25,119 nt of DNA from a virus. The stretch covers positions 1 to 25,119 of IMG/VR virus record IMGVR_UViG_3300030450_003421. One strand, given 5' to 3'. The position numbers and the translations under genes are program-made. The notes under the pieces were generated by a model. The model saw only the letters and a program-made list of their open reading frames with translations. It ran no database searches and was not told the DNA's origin. Below are positions 9,000 to 15,828 of this stretch, one piece after another. Within the stretch, counting starts at the first letter, position 1. Each line of letters opens with the position of its first letter.

Positions 9000-9452
9000 C
9001 TAACCTATATTTCCTAAGTGTTGACATTTATATGCCCATTCTGTTACATAAACTCCAGATTCTTCATCTGAGTTTAATTCTGTACTCTCAAATCTACAAT
9101 TAAAAGCATTACTGTTATCTGCATCAGAGCCTTTATCTAATGTCATAGCCACATTGTCGTGTATAAGTGCCTCAATCCTTGAGACATACCTAAGTATATG
9201 ATCTAATGCAGATTCTTTAACATTAACCTCTGCAAATATAAATCTTACTGTAATAGAAAATTCTCTTGTTTCTGAGGTAGCATTATATTCTGATAATACA
9301 CTTCCAGTTGGGATTAGCTGCAGAGCTTGGTTAACACCCTTAGGTACATTATTCCCTTTATAAACAGGTAGAGCTCCTTTAAATTCTGTTTCCAAAATAG
9401 ACTCTAACTTGTCTAAAATATTCTTCCAATTGTTTGTAAAAGTTACTGCCAT
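9000..9452 (-). CDS. Probable tail terminator / tail completion protein
   Basis: A 150-residue alpha/beta protein. The N-terminal helix (NNWKNILDKLESILETEF) is followed by strands and a long central helix (VKESALDHILRYVSRIEALI). This arrangement, together with its place between the head-tail connector and the tail tube gene, fits gpU-like tail terminators, which cap the tube as a hexameric ring and dock it to the head. The RFIFAEVNVKES segment and the C-terminal VYVTEWAYKCQHLG strand are consistent with that fold. Identification is by context and secondary-structure pattern, since no strict motif exists for the family. A generic minor tail protein is the alternative. Confidence 0.55.
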   Translation of the reverse strand: MAVTFTNNWKNILDKLESILETEFKGALPVYKGNNVPKGVNQALQLIPTGSVLSEYNATSETREFSITVRFIFAEVNVKESALDHILRYVSRIEALIHDNVAMTLDKGSDADNSNAFNCRFESTELNSDEESGVYVTEWAYKCQHLGNIG

Positions 9453-9474
9453 TTTCTATAATTTCCAAATTTGG

Positions 9475-10722
9475 TTATCTTCTTGTCATCCTTACTGAAT
9501 TGATAGCAGAATTATCTACTTCTTCTTGCCATCCTGCTACTTCTATTTCCCATTCATTGGTTGCAGTAGCTACAGAAGTTTTACTCTCTCCTCCGAATCT
9601 TATTTGTAATCCACCTGCTAGAGTTTGGTAATCTCCATTAATTTTTTCTGCAGTAACAACTTGATTCCCCTGTTGATTACCTAGCTTATCTCCATCTTTG
9701 ACCCACACAGAGTAAGTAGCTGTTCCATCCATTGCTCCACCAGCTACTATTAAAACCCTAATAAGGTCAAATGAACCTGACCATCTTCCTCTTGTGTCTA
9801 CAGGTCTTATACTTCCTGAGGTATATGATACATCTCTTATAATTCCTTTAGAAGAATCTCCTGTTGTTTGCCATGATAGGGCTGCAGAACCTTTATTTAA
9901 AGCATCTATGTTACCCATTGCATCTTCCATTAAAGCATTTGCTATTTCTGATGTTGGGTCATGACTTCTAATAAGGAATGTAGCTGCTATAAGTGCAGTT
10001 GTTCTTACTATTATATAATCAAAGTTACCTTCTTTATCTTTTAATTGTTCTTTAGGTAGATTAGGATCAAGTTTAGCATCTAAGTATCTACTAGCATTAG
10101 CTGTAATTCTTGTAATTAAAGTAGAGAAATCTTCCCCTGCCTCTAAAAGAAAGTCATTTGGGTCTCCTGAATTAGCCACTAATAATAATAAATCCAAATC
10201 ATCATCATATACAAAAGTTAAACAATCTAACCCTCCTGATGTAACATTTCCAAGGTCGCTACTTTCGTTTATAATTATATAAACATTTGCATCATCAGCA
10301 TGTGCTACTGCTGAAGTATCAAATAAACCTCTATTTGATAGAGTGGTTGTTATTGCATTGGTAGAAACAGCAGTAACTCTTATATATTCACTATCTATTT
10401 TAATAATATCATCTATTTCAACTGAATGTCCAGCATCTAGATTAAATTCTACAGTAGCATCTGTCATTGCTCCATTTAATACTCCATGAATAGTTGAACC
10501 ACCTCCTGTAAAAGTTGTTTTAAGTACTTTAGCTCCATCAAAAAACAAAGAGCTAACTAGTCCTGTGTTATGTGCATGGTAAATGTCAATAGTATCTCCA
10601 CTATCAAAACCATCTATTCCTATCTGCCAACCATATAAAGCTCTTTTACTATCAAATGAATCTACTTGAGGAAATACATCCTTTAATTGTCTATGTGTAC
10701 AATATGTTGGTGCTGTTGCCAT
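9475..10722 (-). CDS. Head-tail connector (gp6-like adaptor) with inserted beta domain
   Basis: A 415-residue protein. The N-terminus YCTHRQLKDVFPQVDSFDSK resembles connector/adaptor proteins that bind below the portal. A helical region at residues ~198-275 (SRYLDAKLDPNLPKEQLK, then IVRTTALIAATFLIRS and ANALMEDAMGNIDAL) looks like the gp6-type helical bundle. Between them, residues ~98-155 form a beta insertion with the pattern IDDIIKIDSEYIRVTAV, then NRG and VAHADDANV. A close relative of this insertion occurs in the 516-residue neighbour. The C-terminal ~130 residues are beta-rich (RWSGSFDLIRVLIVAGGA, WEIEVAGWQEE) and were not recognised. The start is ATG at 10722, overlapping the stop of an 18-codon ORF. 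The protein probably forms the neck ring between portal and tail. Confidence 0.6.
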   Translation of the reverse strand: MATAPTYCTHRQLKDVFPQVDSFDSKRALYGWQIGIDGFDSGDTIDIYHAHNTGLVSSLFFDGAKVLKTTFTGGGSTIHGVLNGAMTDATVEFNLDAGHSVEIDDIIKIDSEYIRVTAVSTNAITTTLSNRGLFDTSAVAHADDANVYIIINESSDLGNVTSGGLDCLTFVYDDDLDLLLLVANSGDPNDFLLEAGEDFSTLITRITANASRYLDAKLDPNLPKEQLKDKEGNFDYIIVRTTALIAATFLIRSHDPTSEIANALMEDAMGNIDALNKGSAALSWQTTGDSSKGIIRDVSYTSGSIRPVDTRGRWSGSFDLIRVLIVAGGAMDGTATYSVWVKDGDKLGNQQGNQVVTAEKINGDYQTLAGGLQIRFGGESKTSVATATNEWEIEVAGWQEEVDNSAINSVRMTRR

Positions 10723-10778
10723 TACCTACCTCGCTTCTTTTTTTTCTTTTTATATTTTTTTACTTTTTTATAAGGCAT
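10722..10778 (-). CDS. 18-residue lysine-rich mini-ORF
   Basis: An ATG at 10778, one base after the TAA of the 516-residue gene, opens 18 codons giving MPYKKVKKYKKKKKKRGR. It ends TAATG into the connector gene. Twelve of the 18 residues are Lys or Arg. The ORF fills the whole intergenic gap with coupled junctions at both ends, which is more than chance spacing would give. It has no SD of its own and would depend on reinitiation. It could be a nucleic-acid-binding micro-protein, a translational leader that modulates the connector, or a chance frame in an A-rich spacer. Confidence 0.4.
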   Translation of the reverse strand: MPYKKVKKYKKKKKKRGR

Positions 10779-10779
10779 A

Positions 10780-12330
10780 TTAGTTCATTGCTATTACTTT
10801 AATTTTAGCATTTAATTTTTGATTTGTACTTCTACCCCCTACTGCTGTTATATGATTATGACCATTAGTAGTAGAAACATTAGTACCACCACTATGTGCA
10901 GATAAATATGTTGCACTTACAACAAATTCGGCATTAGCTGCAGCAGTAAAGTCTATAGCTCCAGTTTCATAGTTTATACTTCCAGTTCCTGCTCCTATAA
11001 AATTACCATTTCCATCATCATACATAACAGATCCTATATTAGGTCTCTCTTCATAAGTTACTCTATCAAATAAAGTATCATCAGGTAGTTCGGCAGCTAT
11101 TGCAGTTTGAACACTTCCTACTGCAGGTATTCTTCCTACACCCCATATATCAGTATCACCACCACTAGAATCACCTAAAGCTATAGCTGAAGTTGATAAG
11201 TGAGAACCTGATGTAAATCTTACATCCCCATTAACTATCCCAACAGTTACCTTTTTTCCAAAAAGATTTGAACTTGTAGTGTAGTATTGAGTATCAAAAA
11301 CATCTTGTATTTTACTTAAAACTCCATTCTTGCCACCAAAATTAGTATTACTTGAGTCAGTAGTAAGATCTAAATCATAAGCACTACCTCCATCAACTGT
11401 TATAGTAAACTGATAAGCTGTAGATGCAGCAAGCCCTGTATTGGTGTTAGCTGTAATTCCAGATAAACCTAATTCTTGATAACCTGAATTATAAAATTTA
11501 AAACACACAGATCCTGGAACAATTCCATCTGAAATAACATTGCTAGTCCTTCCATATCCAAAAAAGTTCATAGCTTTAAACTTGCCATCTTTATTTGTTT
11601 GTGCAACTGTATGTTTATTATAATTATTATAAGCATTAAAAAATGGAAATCTAACATCTGCGTCATCTGCATGCGTTGCTGCTGTTGATCCATGAGTGCC
11701 TCTTATTACAGTTAATGTACTATTAGCTAGGTCAGCACCTGTGCCTATTGCAGTTACTTCCATTATTTCATTATCTACACGAATTAAATCACCTCTTTTA
11801 AAGAATTTAGAATGACCGTCTTCTAAATTAATAGTTGTTAAAGTTGCATCAGAAGCAATAGTTGCACTTGTTGCAGTATCTACATCCGCAGTAGAGTCTG
11901 TATATTCATTAGAATTAGGAGCAACATTAGATATTGAAGTAGCATTAGCCCCTGAAGCATCAGCATTATATCCAATTAACCTTCCATTTGGCAGGTAAAT
12001 AAAATCTCCAGCAGGCAAAAGCATAGTGGCATACCTTGTTACAGTAGCTCCACCTCCTGTGTCTACAGAATTTGCATCATCAGTATTAGAGTTATTCTTC
12101 CACTCTTGGTATGTAAACTGTATTTCTGCACCTACATTACTTTCGTTATAAATACATAATGCTTTTATATTACTAACTGTATTCGCCCCTTTAGTTGTGC
12201 TTACTGTTAGTAAATTAATAAACCCATCAGTATTATCAACTTCTTGCATGTTTTCAAATTTAGTATTAAAAACTTTTTGTCTTGCAAAAGTGTTGCCATT
12301 AATTGTTAAATTTATATTCCCTGTCGCCAT
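10780..12330 (-). CDS. Virion structural protein with flagellin-IN-like segment
   Basis: A 516-residue Thr/Ser/Asn/Gly-rich beta protein starting MATGNINLTINGNTFARQKV, with AGGAG 6 bases before the ATG. Residues ~170-235 hold a module shared with the connector: GDLIRVDNEIMEVTAI, then VIRGTHGSTAATHADDADV. Residues ~299-405 contain YQFTITVDGGSAYDLDL, a KIQDVFDTQ helix, then VTVGIVNGDVRFTSGS. That order (short strand pair, helix, 'g-v-r-f-t-S' strand) is reminiscent of the flagellin/hook 'IN' motif. The C-terminal part (GSINYETGAIDFTAA and VVSATYLSA) is beta-sandwich-like. It is probably a head or neck decoration protein or an upper-tail fibre protein. The precise role is unknown. Confidence 0.55.
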   Translation of the reverse strand: MATGNINLTINGNTFARQKVFNTKFENMQEVDNTDGFINLLTVSTTKGANTVSNIKALCIYNESNVGAEIQFTYQEWKNNSNTDDANSVDTGGGATVTRYATMLLPAGDFIYLPNGRLIGYNADASGANATSISNVAPNSNEYTDSTADVDTATSATIASDATLTTINLEDGHSKFFKRGDLIRVDNEIMEVTAIGTGADLANSTLTVIRGTHGSTAATHADDADVRFPFFNAYNNYNKHTVAQTNKDGKFKAMNFFGYGRTSNVISDGIVPGSVCFKFYNSGYQELGLSGITANTNTGLAASTAYQFTITVDGGSAYDLDLTTDSSNTNFGGKNGVLSKIQDVFDTQYYTTSSNLFGKKVTVGIVNGDVRFTSGSHLSTSAIALGDSSGGDTDIWGVGRIPAVGSVQTAIAAELPDDTLFDRVTYEERPNIGSVMYDDGNGNFIGAGTGSINYETGAIDFTAAANAEFVVSATYLSAHSGGTNVSTTNGHNHITAVGGRSTNQKLNAKIKVIAMN

Positions 12331-12341
12331 TCTAACTCCTT

Positions 12342-13130
12342 TTACCTTAAATGATATTTGATTGTTGCATTAATTGTGAAGTCTGAATTTACTGAATCAG
12401 ACTCAAAGAAAAATAATAAAGCTTTTCCTGCATCTACATCTGCGGTTGATATAGTCATTTGATTATAATACGATTGCTCATATCCAAGACCAGACACAGC
12501 AGAAGAATAAGCAATAACAGCTCCACTAGATAAATCTCCGCCTGTTGAGGAGTTTCCTGTATCTATTGTGTAACTCATTAAATGAGTTCTAGCGGTATCT
12601 GAACCTGCAGCATCTCCCCCATGAAACCATAATATTCTATCAATAGTTATATTATCTGGAACATACCATAAAACTCCAACCATATCATCTGCATTATCTG
12701 ATATAGTAAATGATGTTGCAGGATCTGTACTTGTTCCTCCCCCAACAAGTGCTTGTGTTTGTATGCTATTAAAAGGAACTGCATAGTGTGTATTTGCAGA
12801 CGCTCCAGCCCAAACACTATTTCCACTACCTACTCCAAAATATGCGTATTGCGTATTTACAGTATGTTGCCCTATGCCAGCCTTCACTAAATCATTAGTA
12901 GAGTCTACAGTAACAAGAGCATTACCACTCGCATCATATATAACAGTATTAGTGGTAGTGTCAACAGAAGGCTGTACTTTTAAGTTTCTTTGAGATAGAT
13001 ATAATGGAGTAGTATCACCGTCACCACAAGTAATCTGTTTAATAGAAACACCTAATCCTGTATTACTATTACTTGTATGAAGAATATCTTTATAAACATC
13101 CTTAATACTATTCCCTGTAAAACTAGCCAT
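12342..13130 (-). CDS. Putative virion surface / fibre protein
   Basis: A 262-residue protein rich in Ser, Thr, Gly, Asp and Asn with few charged helices. After an N-terminal MASFTGNSIKDVYKDILHTS segment it is nearly all predicted beta strand. A C-terminal domain contains VGVLWYVPDNITIDRILWFH and ALLFFFESDSVNSDFTINAT, consistent with a jelly-roll or carbohydrate-binding fold. It sits between the fibre-like 488-residue protein and the 516-residue structural protein. The ATG overlaps the TAA of a 45-codon gene (TAATG), indicating coupled expression. It could be a head decoration or an exposed receptor-binding protein. No specific family was recognised. Confidence 0.5.
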   Translation of the reverse strand: MASFTGNSIKDVYKDILHTSNSNTGLGVSIKQITCGDGDTTPLYLSQRNLKVQPSVDTTTNTVIYDASGNALVTVDSTNDLVKAGIGQHTVNTQYAYFGVGSGNSVWAGASANTHYAVPFNSIQTQALVGGGTSTDPATSFTISDNADDMVGVLWYVPDNITIDRILWFHGGDAAGSDTARTHLMSYTIDTGNSSTGGDLSSGAVIAYSSAVSGLGYEQSYYNQMTISTADVDAGKALLFFFESDSVNSDFTINATIKYHLR

Positions 13131-13267
13131 TATTTACCTTCTTTCTTGTCCTTTTCTTTACTATCATCTGATTTTAAATATTGAATCACTCCCAAGCATT
13201 GATATAAAGCACTCTTTAACTTTTCTGCTTGCTCTTCATATTTTTTTATTTCTTTTTCTTTATCCAT
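13130..13267 (-). CDS. Small coiled-coil hypothetical protein (45 residues)
   Basis: An ATG at 13267 preceded by AAAGGGGG gives a 45-residue protein, MDKEKEIKKYEEQAEKLKSA onward, ending in TAA that overlaps the next ATG. The first ~35 residues show heptad-like spacing of hydrophobics between Lys and Glu, suggesting one short coiled coil. The C-terminus is Lys/Glu/Asp-rich. It may be a trimerisation helper or chaperone for one of the flanking surface proteins. It is supported by its SD, by a tight junction on the downstream side, and by codon use like its neighbours. Confidence 0.65.
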   Translation of the reverse strand: MDKEKEIKKYEEQAEKLKSALYQCLGVIQYLKSDDSKEKDKKEGK

Positions 13268-13287
13268 TCTTGCCCCCTTTTATTACA

Positions 13288-14754
13288 TTAACTATATATT
13301 GCAAAATCTGTTGTGGCTTCAGGTAGAGCTACTACTTTCATAATAAAATCACAATACCTGCCCGAAGCATTTCCTCCCCAATTTAAAAATGCTGTTGTAA
13401 AATTTGTTTTTGCTCCAAACCAATATTTATAAGTTGTCCCAGCTGTCAATCCTGTTATAGTCCAATATACCTGCCTTATCTGATCATCAGTTTCATCATC
13501 AAGACCAACTACTACTTCATATTGAACTCCTATTGAATTATATGTTGCGTTATCTGACAAGCCAAAATATTTATATCTACTGCTAGTTGATGAATTTACA
13601 TACACCTGAACCATTAACTCTACTTTTCCACTTGGCGGAGCTACAAAACTAACATTCATATCAGAATGAGGAACTGCGTATGAAGTAGTTAAAGTATATG
13701 ATGCATGTGAAGAGTCTTCTCCAATACTTCTATATCCAATTATTGTTCCAGCATATGCAGAATTTGCAACTGAATATTCATTTCCTCCGCTACCTATTTT
13801 ATACGAAATTTTATCTGCTTCTATAGTTACTCTCTGATTGCCTTCATCTAAAATTAACATTTCATCTGCACCTACGACAAATTCTAATACATCATCTGAA
13901 GTTTCTTCTATGTATGTATGAGTTCCTCCATCAAAATATAATCCCCAGGTTGCTGGTATGTTCAGCCTTGTTGTAGCTTCGCTTACCTGTAAGCCTAAAA
14001 CAGAACCTACATAGAAATCTAATACATCATCCGATGATTCTGCTATATATGTATGTCCACCTACACCATCAAAACTAGCTTTATGAGTTGCAGGAATTGC
14101 TATTTCATCTGAATCTACTATAAACCTTGTAGACCCATCCTCTTGGAAATCAATATGATTATCTGTTGATGCGTCTAAAGAGAAATCATTCTTAAAAAAT
14201 ATTTCTCCATCTTCCTTTAATAAAAGAACTTCAGTATTGTTTAAGTAAAAGTACATCCAATCAGAACCTGCTGCATCATCTACTTCTATATAGTCTTGAC
14301 TATCAGCACTATCAAATATTAATTTATGACCTTTTGTTAATAATAAATCACTATCATAGGCAGTTATAGACTCAACAGCTAAAGCCCCTTGCGTAAATCT
14401 TGCTATCTGTGCTCCTCCAACATAAAAATCTAAATGATTTATATTAGTTCCACTTGACGCAGATATATAGGTGTTGCCAGTAAATAAAGAATCTGAATTA
14501 TTATTTAATACTAACTTTTGAGTATCATCTATATACAAGCCACCTGTGGCTCTAATATTTCCAATTAACTGTTCAACTTCTAGATCAGTATTAATTTTTG
14601 TTTTATCCTTAGATAATTCTACTCCTGTTGGCTCACCCCCAACAAGTAAAGTTTTGAGTTCTGAATCCAGATTTGAATCGTTTAATAAACCTAAAGGGTT
14701 TTTCTTCTTTGGTTCAAAATCTTCTACTTTACTCTTTGATAAACTTCTTAACAC
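13288..14754 (-). CDS. Tail-fibre-like protein with ~45-residue beta repeats
   Basis: A 488-residue protein with a GTG start at 14754 overlapping the TAG of the 49-residue gene, and AAGGA upstream. The N-terminal ~70 residues are charged and probably virion-attaching. Residues ~94-315 contain about four degenerate repeats of 40-46 residues. The clearest two are GHTYIAESSDDVLDFYVG (233-250) and THTYIEETSDDVLEFVVG (278-295). This 'TYIxExSDDVLxFxVG' pattern is widespread in marine phage fibre and needle-like proteins and suggests a trimeric beta helix. The C-terminal ~150 residues form a different beta domain (GKVELMVQVYVNSSTSSRYK, VYWTITGLTAGTTYKYWFGA), probably exposed and ligand-binding. It may be a side fibre or neck appendage rather than the central tip, given its distance from the hub gene. 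Confidence 0.7.
   Translation of the reverse strand: MLRSLSKSKVEDFEPKKKNPLGLLNDSNLDSELKTLLVGGEPTGVELSKDKTKINTDLEVEQLIGNIRATGGLYIDDTQKLVLNNNSDSLFTGNTYISASSGTNINHLDFYVGGAQIARFTQGALAVESITAYDSDLLLTKGHKLIFDSADSQDYIEVDDAAGSDWMYFYLNNTEVLLLKEDGEIFFKNDFSLDASTDNHIDFQEDGSTRFIVDSDEIAIPATHKASFDGVGGHTYIAESSDDVLDFYVGSVLGLQVSEATTRLNIPATWGLYFDGGTHTYIEETSDDVLEFVVGADEMLILDEGNQRVTIEADKISYKIGSGGNEYSVANSAYAGTIIGYRSIGEDSSHASYTLTTSYAVPHSDMNVSFVAPPSGKVELMVQVYVNSSTSSRYKYFGLSDNATYNSIGVQYEVVVGLDDETDDQIRQVYWTITGLTAGTTYKYWFGAKTNFTTAFLNWGGNASGRYCDFIMKVVALPEATTDFAIYS
13810..14475 (-). repeat. Degenerate ~135-base repeats encoding the fibre shaft
   Basis: Within the 488-residue gene about four units of ~40-46 codons recur. 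The best DNA match is between the segments near 13885-13935 and 14020-14070, both encoding a TYI-E-SDDVL-F-VG core. The repeats are in frame and differ at many third positions, so they are old, selected protein repeats rather than a recent duplication. Confidence 0.65.
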
Positions 14755-14903
14755 TATTTCCTTTTTATTTTATTAACAATGGGCTCTATAAGCATATCCC
14801 ATATAATATCATCTTTTGGTGTAGGACTTAATTTAATTGCTTTCTCAACTACATACAAACCTAATAAAAACCATTCCCAGTTAGCTGTAATAAGTTCAAA
14901 CAT
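14754..14903 (-). CDS. Small membrane-associated protein, possible holin-like (49 residues)
   Basis: The ATG at 14903 follows directly on the TAA of the upstream coiled-coil gene (TAAATG), with GGAG a few bases earlier. The protein begins MFELITANWEWFLLGLYVVE, giving one short hydrophobic segment (about residues 9-24). A conserved-looking SPTPKDDIIWDMLIEPIVNK helix and a basic C-end follow. Size, single membrane segment, basic tail and position downstream of the endolysin among other tiny membrane genes fit a holin or holin accessory. A structural role is possible. Its TAG overlaps the GTG of the fibre-like gene. Confidence 0.6.
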   Translation of the reverse strand: MFELITANWEWFLLGLYVVEKAIKLSPTPKDDIIWDMLIEPIVNKIKRK

Positions 14904-15170
14904 TTATTTCTCCTTTTTTTCTAATTTTTTTAATCTTTTTTCTAGCCCCTCTACAGGAGGATGGCTATCTTTTTTTAATATAGCTACATCTTTCTCTAGC
15001 TCTTCAATATACCTGCCCTGCTTGGTAACTGTCCTTTGTAAGTATTTAATTTGAACATCCAATTCATTAGGCTTATTAACATACTTATCAATTTTTTTTA
15101 AATCAATTTTATATTTTATAGCCTTAATAACTCTTTTAGCTACTATCTTTCCAACCCAAACAGGTATCAT
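14904..15170 (-). CDS. Coiled-coil protein with amphipathic N-terminus (88 residues)
   Basis: MIPVWVGKIVAKRVIKAIKY forms a positively charged amphipathic helix, followed by a long coiled coil (about residues 35-68; LDVQIKYLQRTVTKQGRYIE) and, after a SHPPVEG break, a second Lys/Glu-rich helix. There is no cleavable signal peptide or lipobox, so it is not a typical spanin. It lies between a 26-residue membrane peptide and the 49-residue holin-like gene with abutting junctions (TAAATG) on both sides. It is possibly a peripheral membrane component of the lysis or superinfection machinery. The function was not recognised. Confidence 0.6.
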   Translation of the reverse strand: MIPVWVGKIVAKRVIKAIKYKIDLKKIDKYVNKPNELDVQIKYLQRTVTKQGRYIEELEKDVAILKKDSHPPVEGLEKRLKKLEKKEK

Positions 15171-15251
15171 TTATTTATCTCCAAATATCATATAATAACC
15201 TAAAGTAAAGAACATTATAAATCCTAACACAAATGCTCCAAACTCAGTCAT
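15171..15251 (-). CDS. 26-residue single-span membrane peptide
   Basis: An ATG at 15251 overlaps the TGA of the XhlA-like gene (ATGA) and opens 26 codons ending in TAA that abuts the next ATG. The peptide MTEFGAFVLGFIMFFTLGYY plus MIFGDK is a single hydrophobic helix with almost no soluble part. The double coupling and the clean membrane span make it more credible than a random short frame. It could be a pinholin-like or antiholin peptide. It may regulate or assemble with the adjacent XhlA-like protein. Confidence 0.55.
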   Translation of the reverse strand: MTEFGAFVLGFIMFFTLGYYMIFGDK

Positions 15252-15457
15252 TTTTGCAATCCGAGCCAAGTCAATACAATTCCAATTAAAGCAGATAAAG
15301 TTATTCCTGTTGTTTTTATAGCAGTAATATCATTTTCAGCTTTATTTAATCTTCCGTTAACTCTTTCAAGATGACTGTAGTTCTTGTCAACCTTTTCTTT
15401 TATATATTCAAGATGGGTCATAACCTCATCTCTATATTCATTTACATTTTTTTTCAT
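15248..15457 (-). CDS. XhlA-like protein (coiled coil plus C-terminal membrane span)
   Basis: A 69-residue protein. Residues ~6-48 are a charged coiled coil (MTHLEYIKEKVDKNYSHLER) and residues ~50-67 a hydrophobic helix (TGITLSALIGIVLTWLGLQK). This topology and size match the haemolysin XhlA family of phage lysis cassettes, in which XhlA works with a holin and endolysin. The start overlaps the stop of the MscS-like gene (ATGA), and its own TGA overlaps the start of the 26-residue membrane peptide. The cassette context strengthens the call; no enzymatic motif is expected in this family. Confidence 0.65.
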   Translation of the reverse strand: MKKNVNEYRDEVMTHLEYIKEKVDKNYSHLERVNGRLNKAENDITAIKTTGITLSALIGIVLTWLGLQK

Positions 15458-15816
15458 TTATCTTTGCAGTCATCCCATTTTTTTAAGTCTAGCATAGGTA
15501 GTGGTTTTTCTATTAAATGATCCTTTAATTTATCATTTTGTATTGCTACTTTATTTCCACCTTTTACAAATGGCTTCCCATCTGCACAACCTATTTCATA
15601 GACAAATAGTATCGTTTTCCATAAACCAACTCTAACTACTCTAGCTGGTCTATCATCAAATATAATTACATCATCCGTATTTAAATCATCACCTGCAAAT
15701 ACTTTAATAGCTTCTATTGCAGTCTCAAGAGTGTTTCTACCTAATATAAAAACAAATGCAACTGCAACCATCCAGCCATATTGACCTATTAAATTTTCTA
15801 TCGCCTGTTGCTCCAT
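15454..15816 (-). CDS. Miniature MscS-like membrane protein in the lysis cassette
   Basis: A 120-residue protein. One membrane helix (about residues 14-26, GWMVAVAFVFILG) continues into an amphipathic helix (NTLETAIEAIKVFAG, 28-42). A small beta domain follows (44-105): LNTDDVIIFDDRPARVVRVG, LWKTILFVYE, GGNKVAIQNDKLKDHLIEKP. In MscS channels the pore helix TM3 is followed by 'GDxVxxxxxxGxVxxI', a Thr-containing strand, then 'xxIPNxxL'. Here 'TDDVIIFDDRPARVVRVG', 'KTILFVYE' and 'VAIQNDKL' fall in the same order and spacing. It lacks TM1/TM2 and the MscS C-terminal alpha/beta domain. It is the first of five overlapping small genes after the endolysin and phosphoesterase, so a pore-forming lysis role is inferred. 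A stand-alone beta-barrel domain that only resembles MscS is the alternative. Confidence 0.6.
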   Translation of the reverse strand: MEQQAIENLIGQYGWMVAVAFVFILGRNTLETAIEAIKVFAGDDLNTDDVIIFDDRPARVVRVGLWKTILFVYEIGCADGKPFVKGGNKVAIQNDKLKDHLIEKPLPMLDLKKWDDCKDK

Positions 15817-15828
15817 TTATCCTCATAT

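Noticed and set aside
8992-9027. Upstream in-frame ATG adding 12 residues to the 64-residue protein
   Set aside because: The internal ATG at 8991 has a perfect AGGAGA at the right distance, and the longer form would overlap the tail terminator gene by 28 bases.
14779-15054. 91-codon plus-strand ORF over the lysis cassette
   Set aside because: It is antisense to two coupled minus-strand genes (49 and 88 residues) with good SD sites and tight junctions, and has no SD itself.
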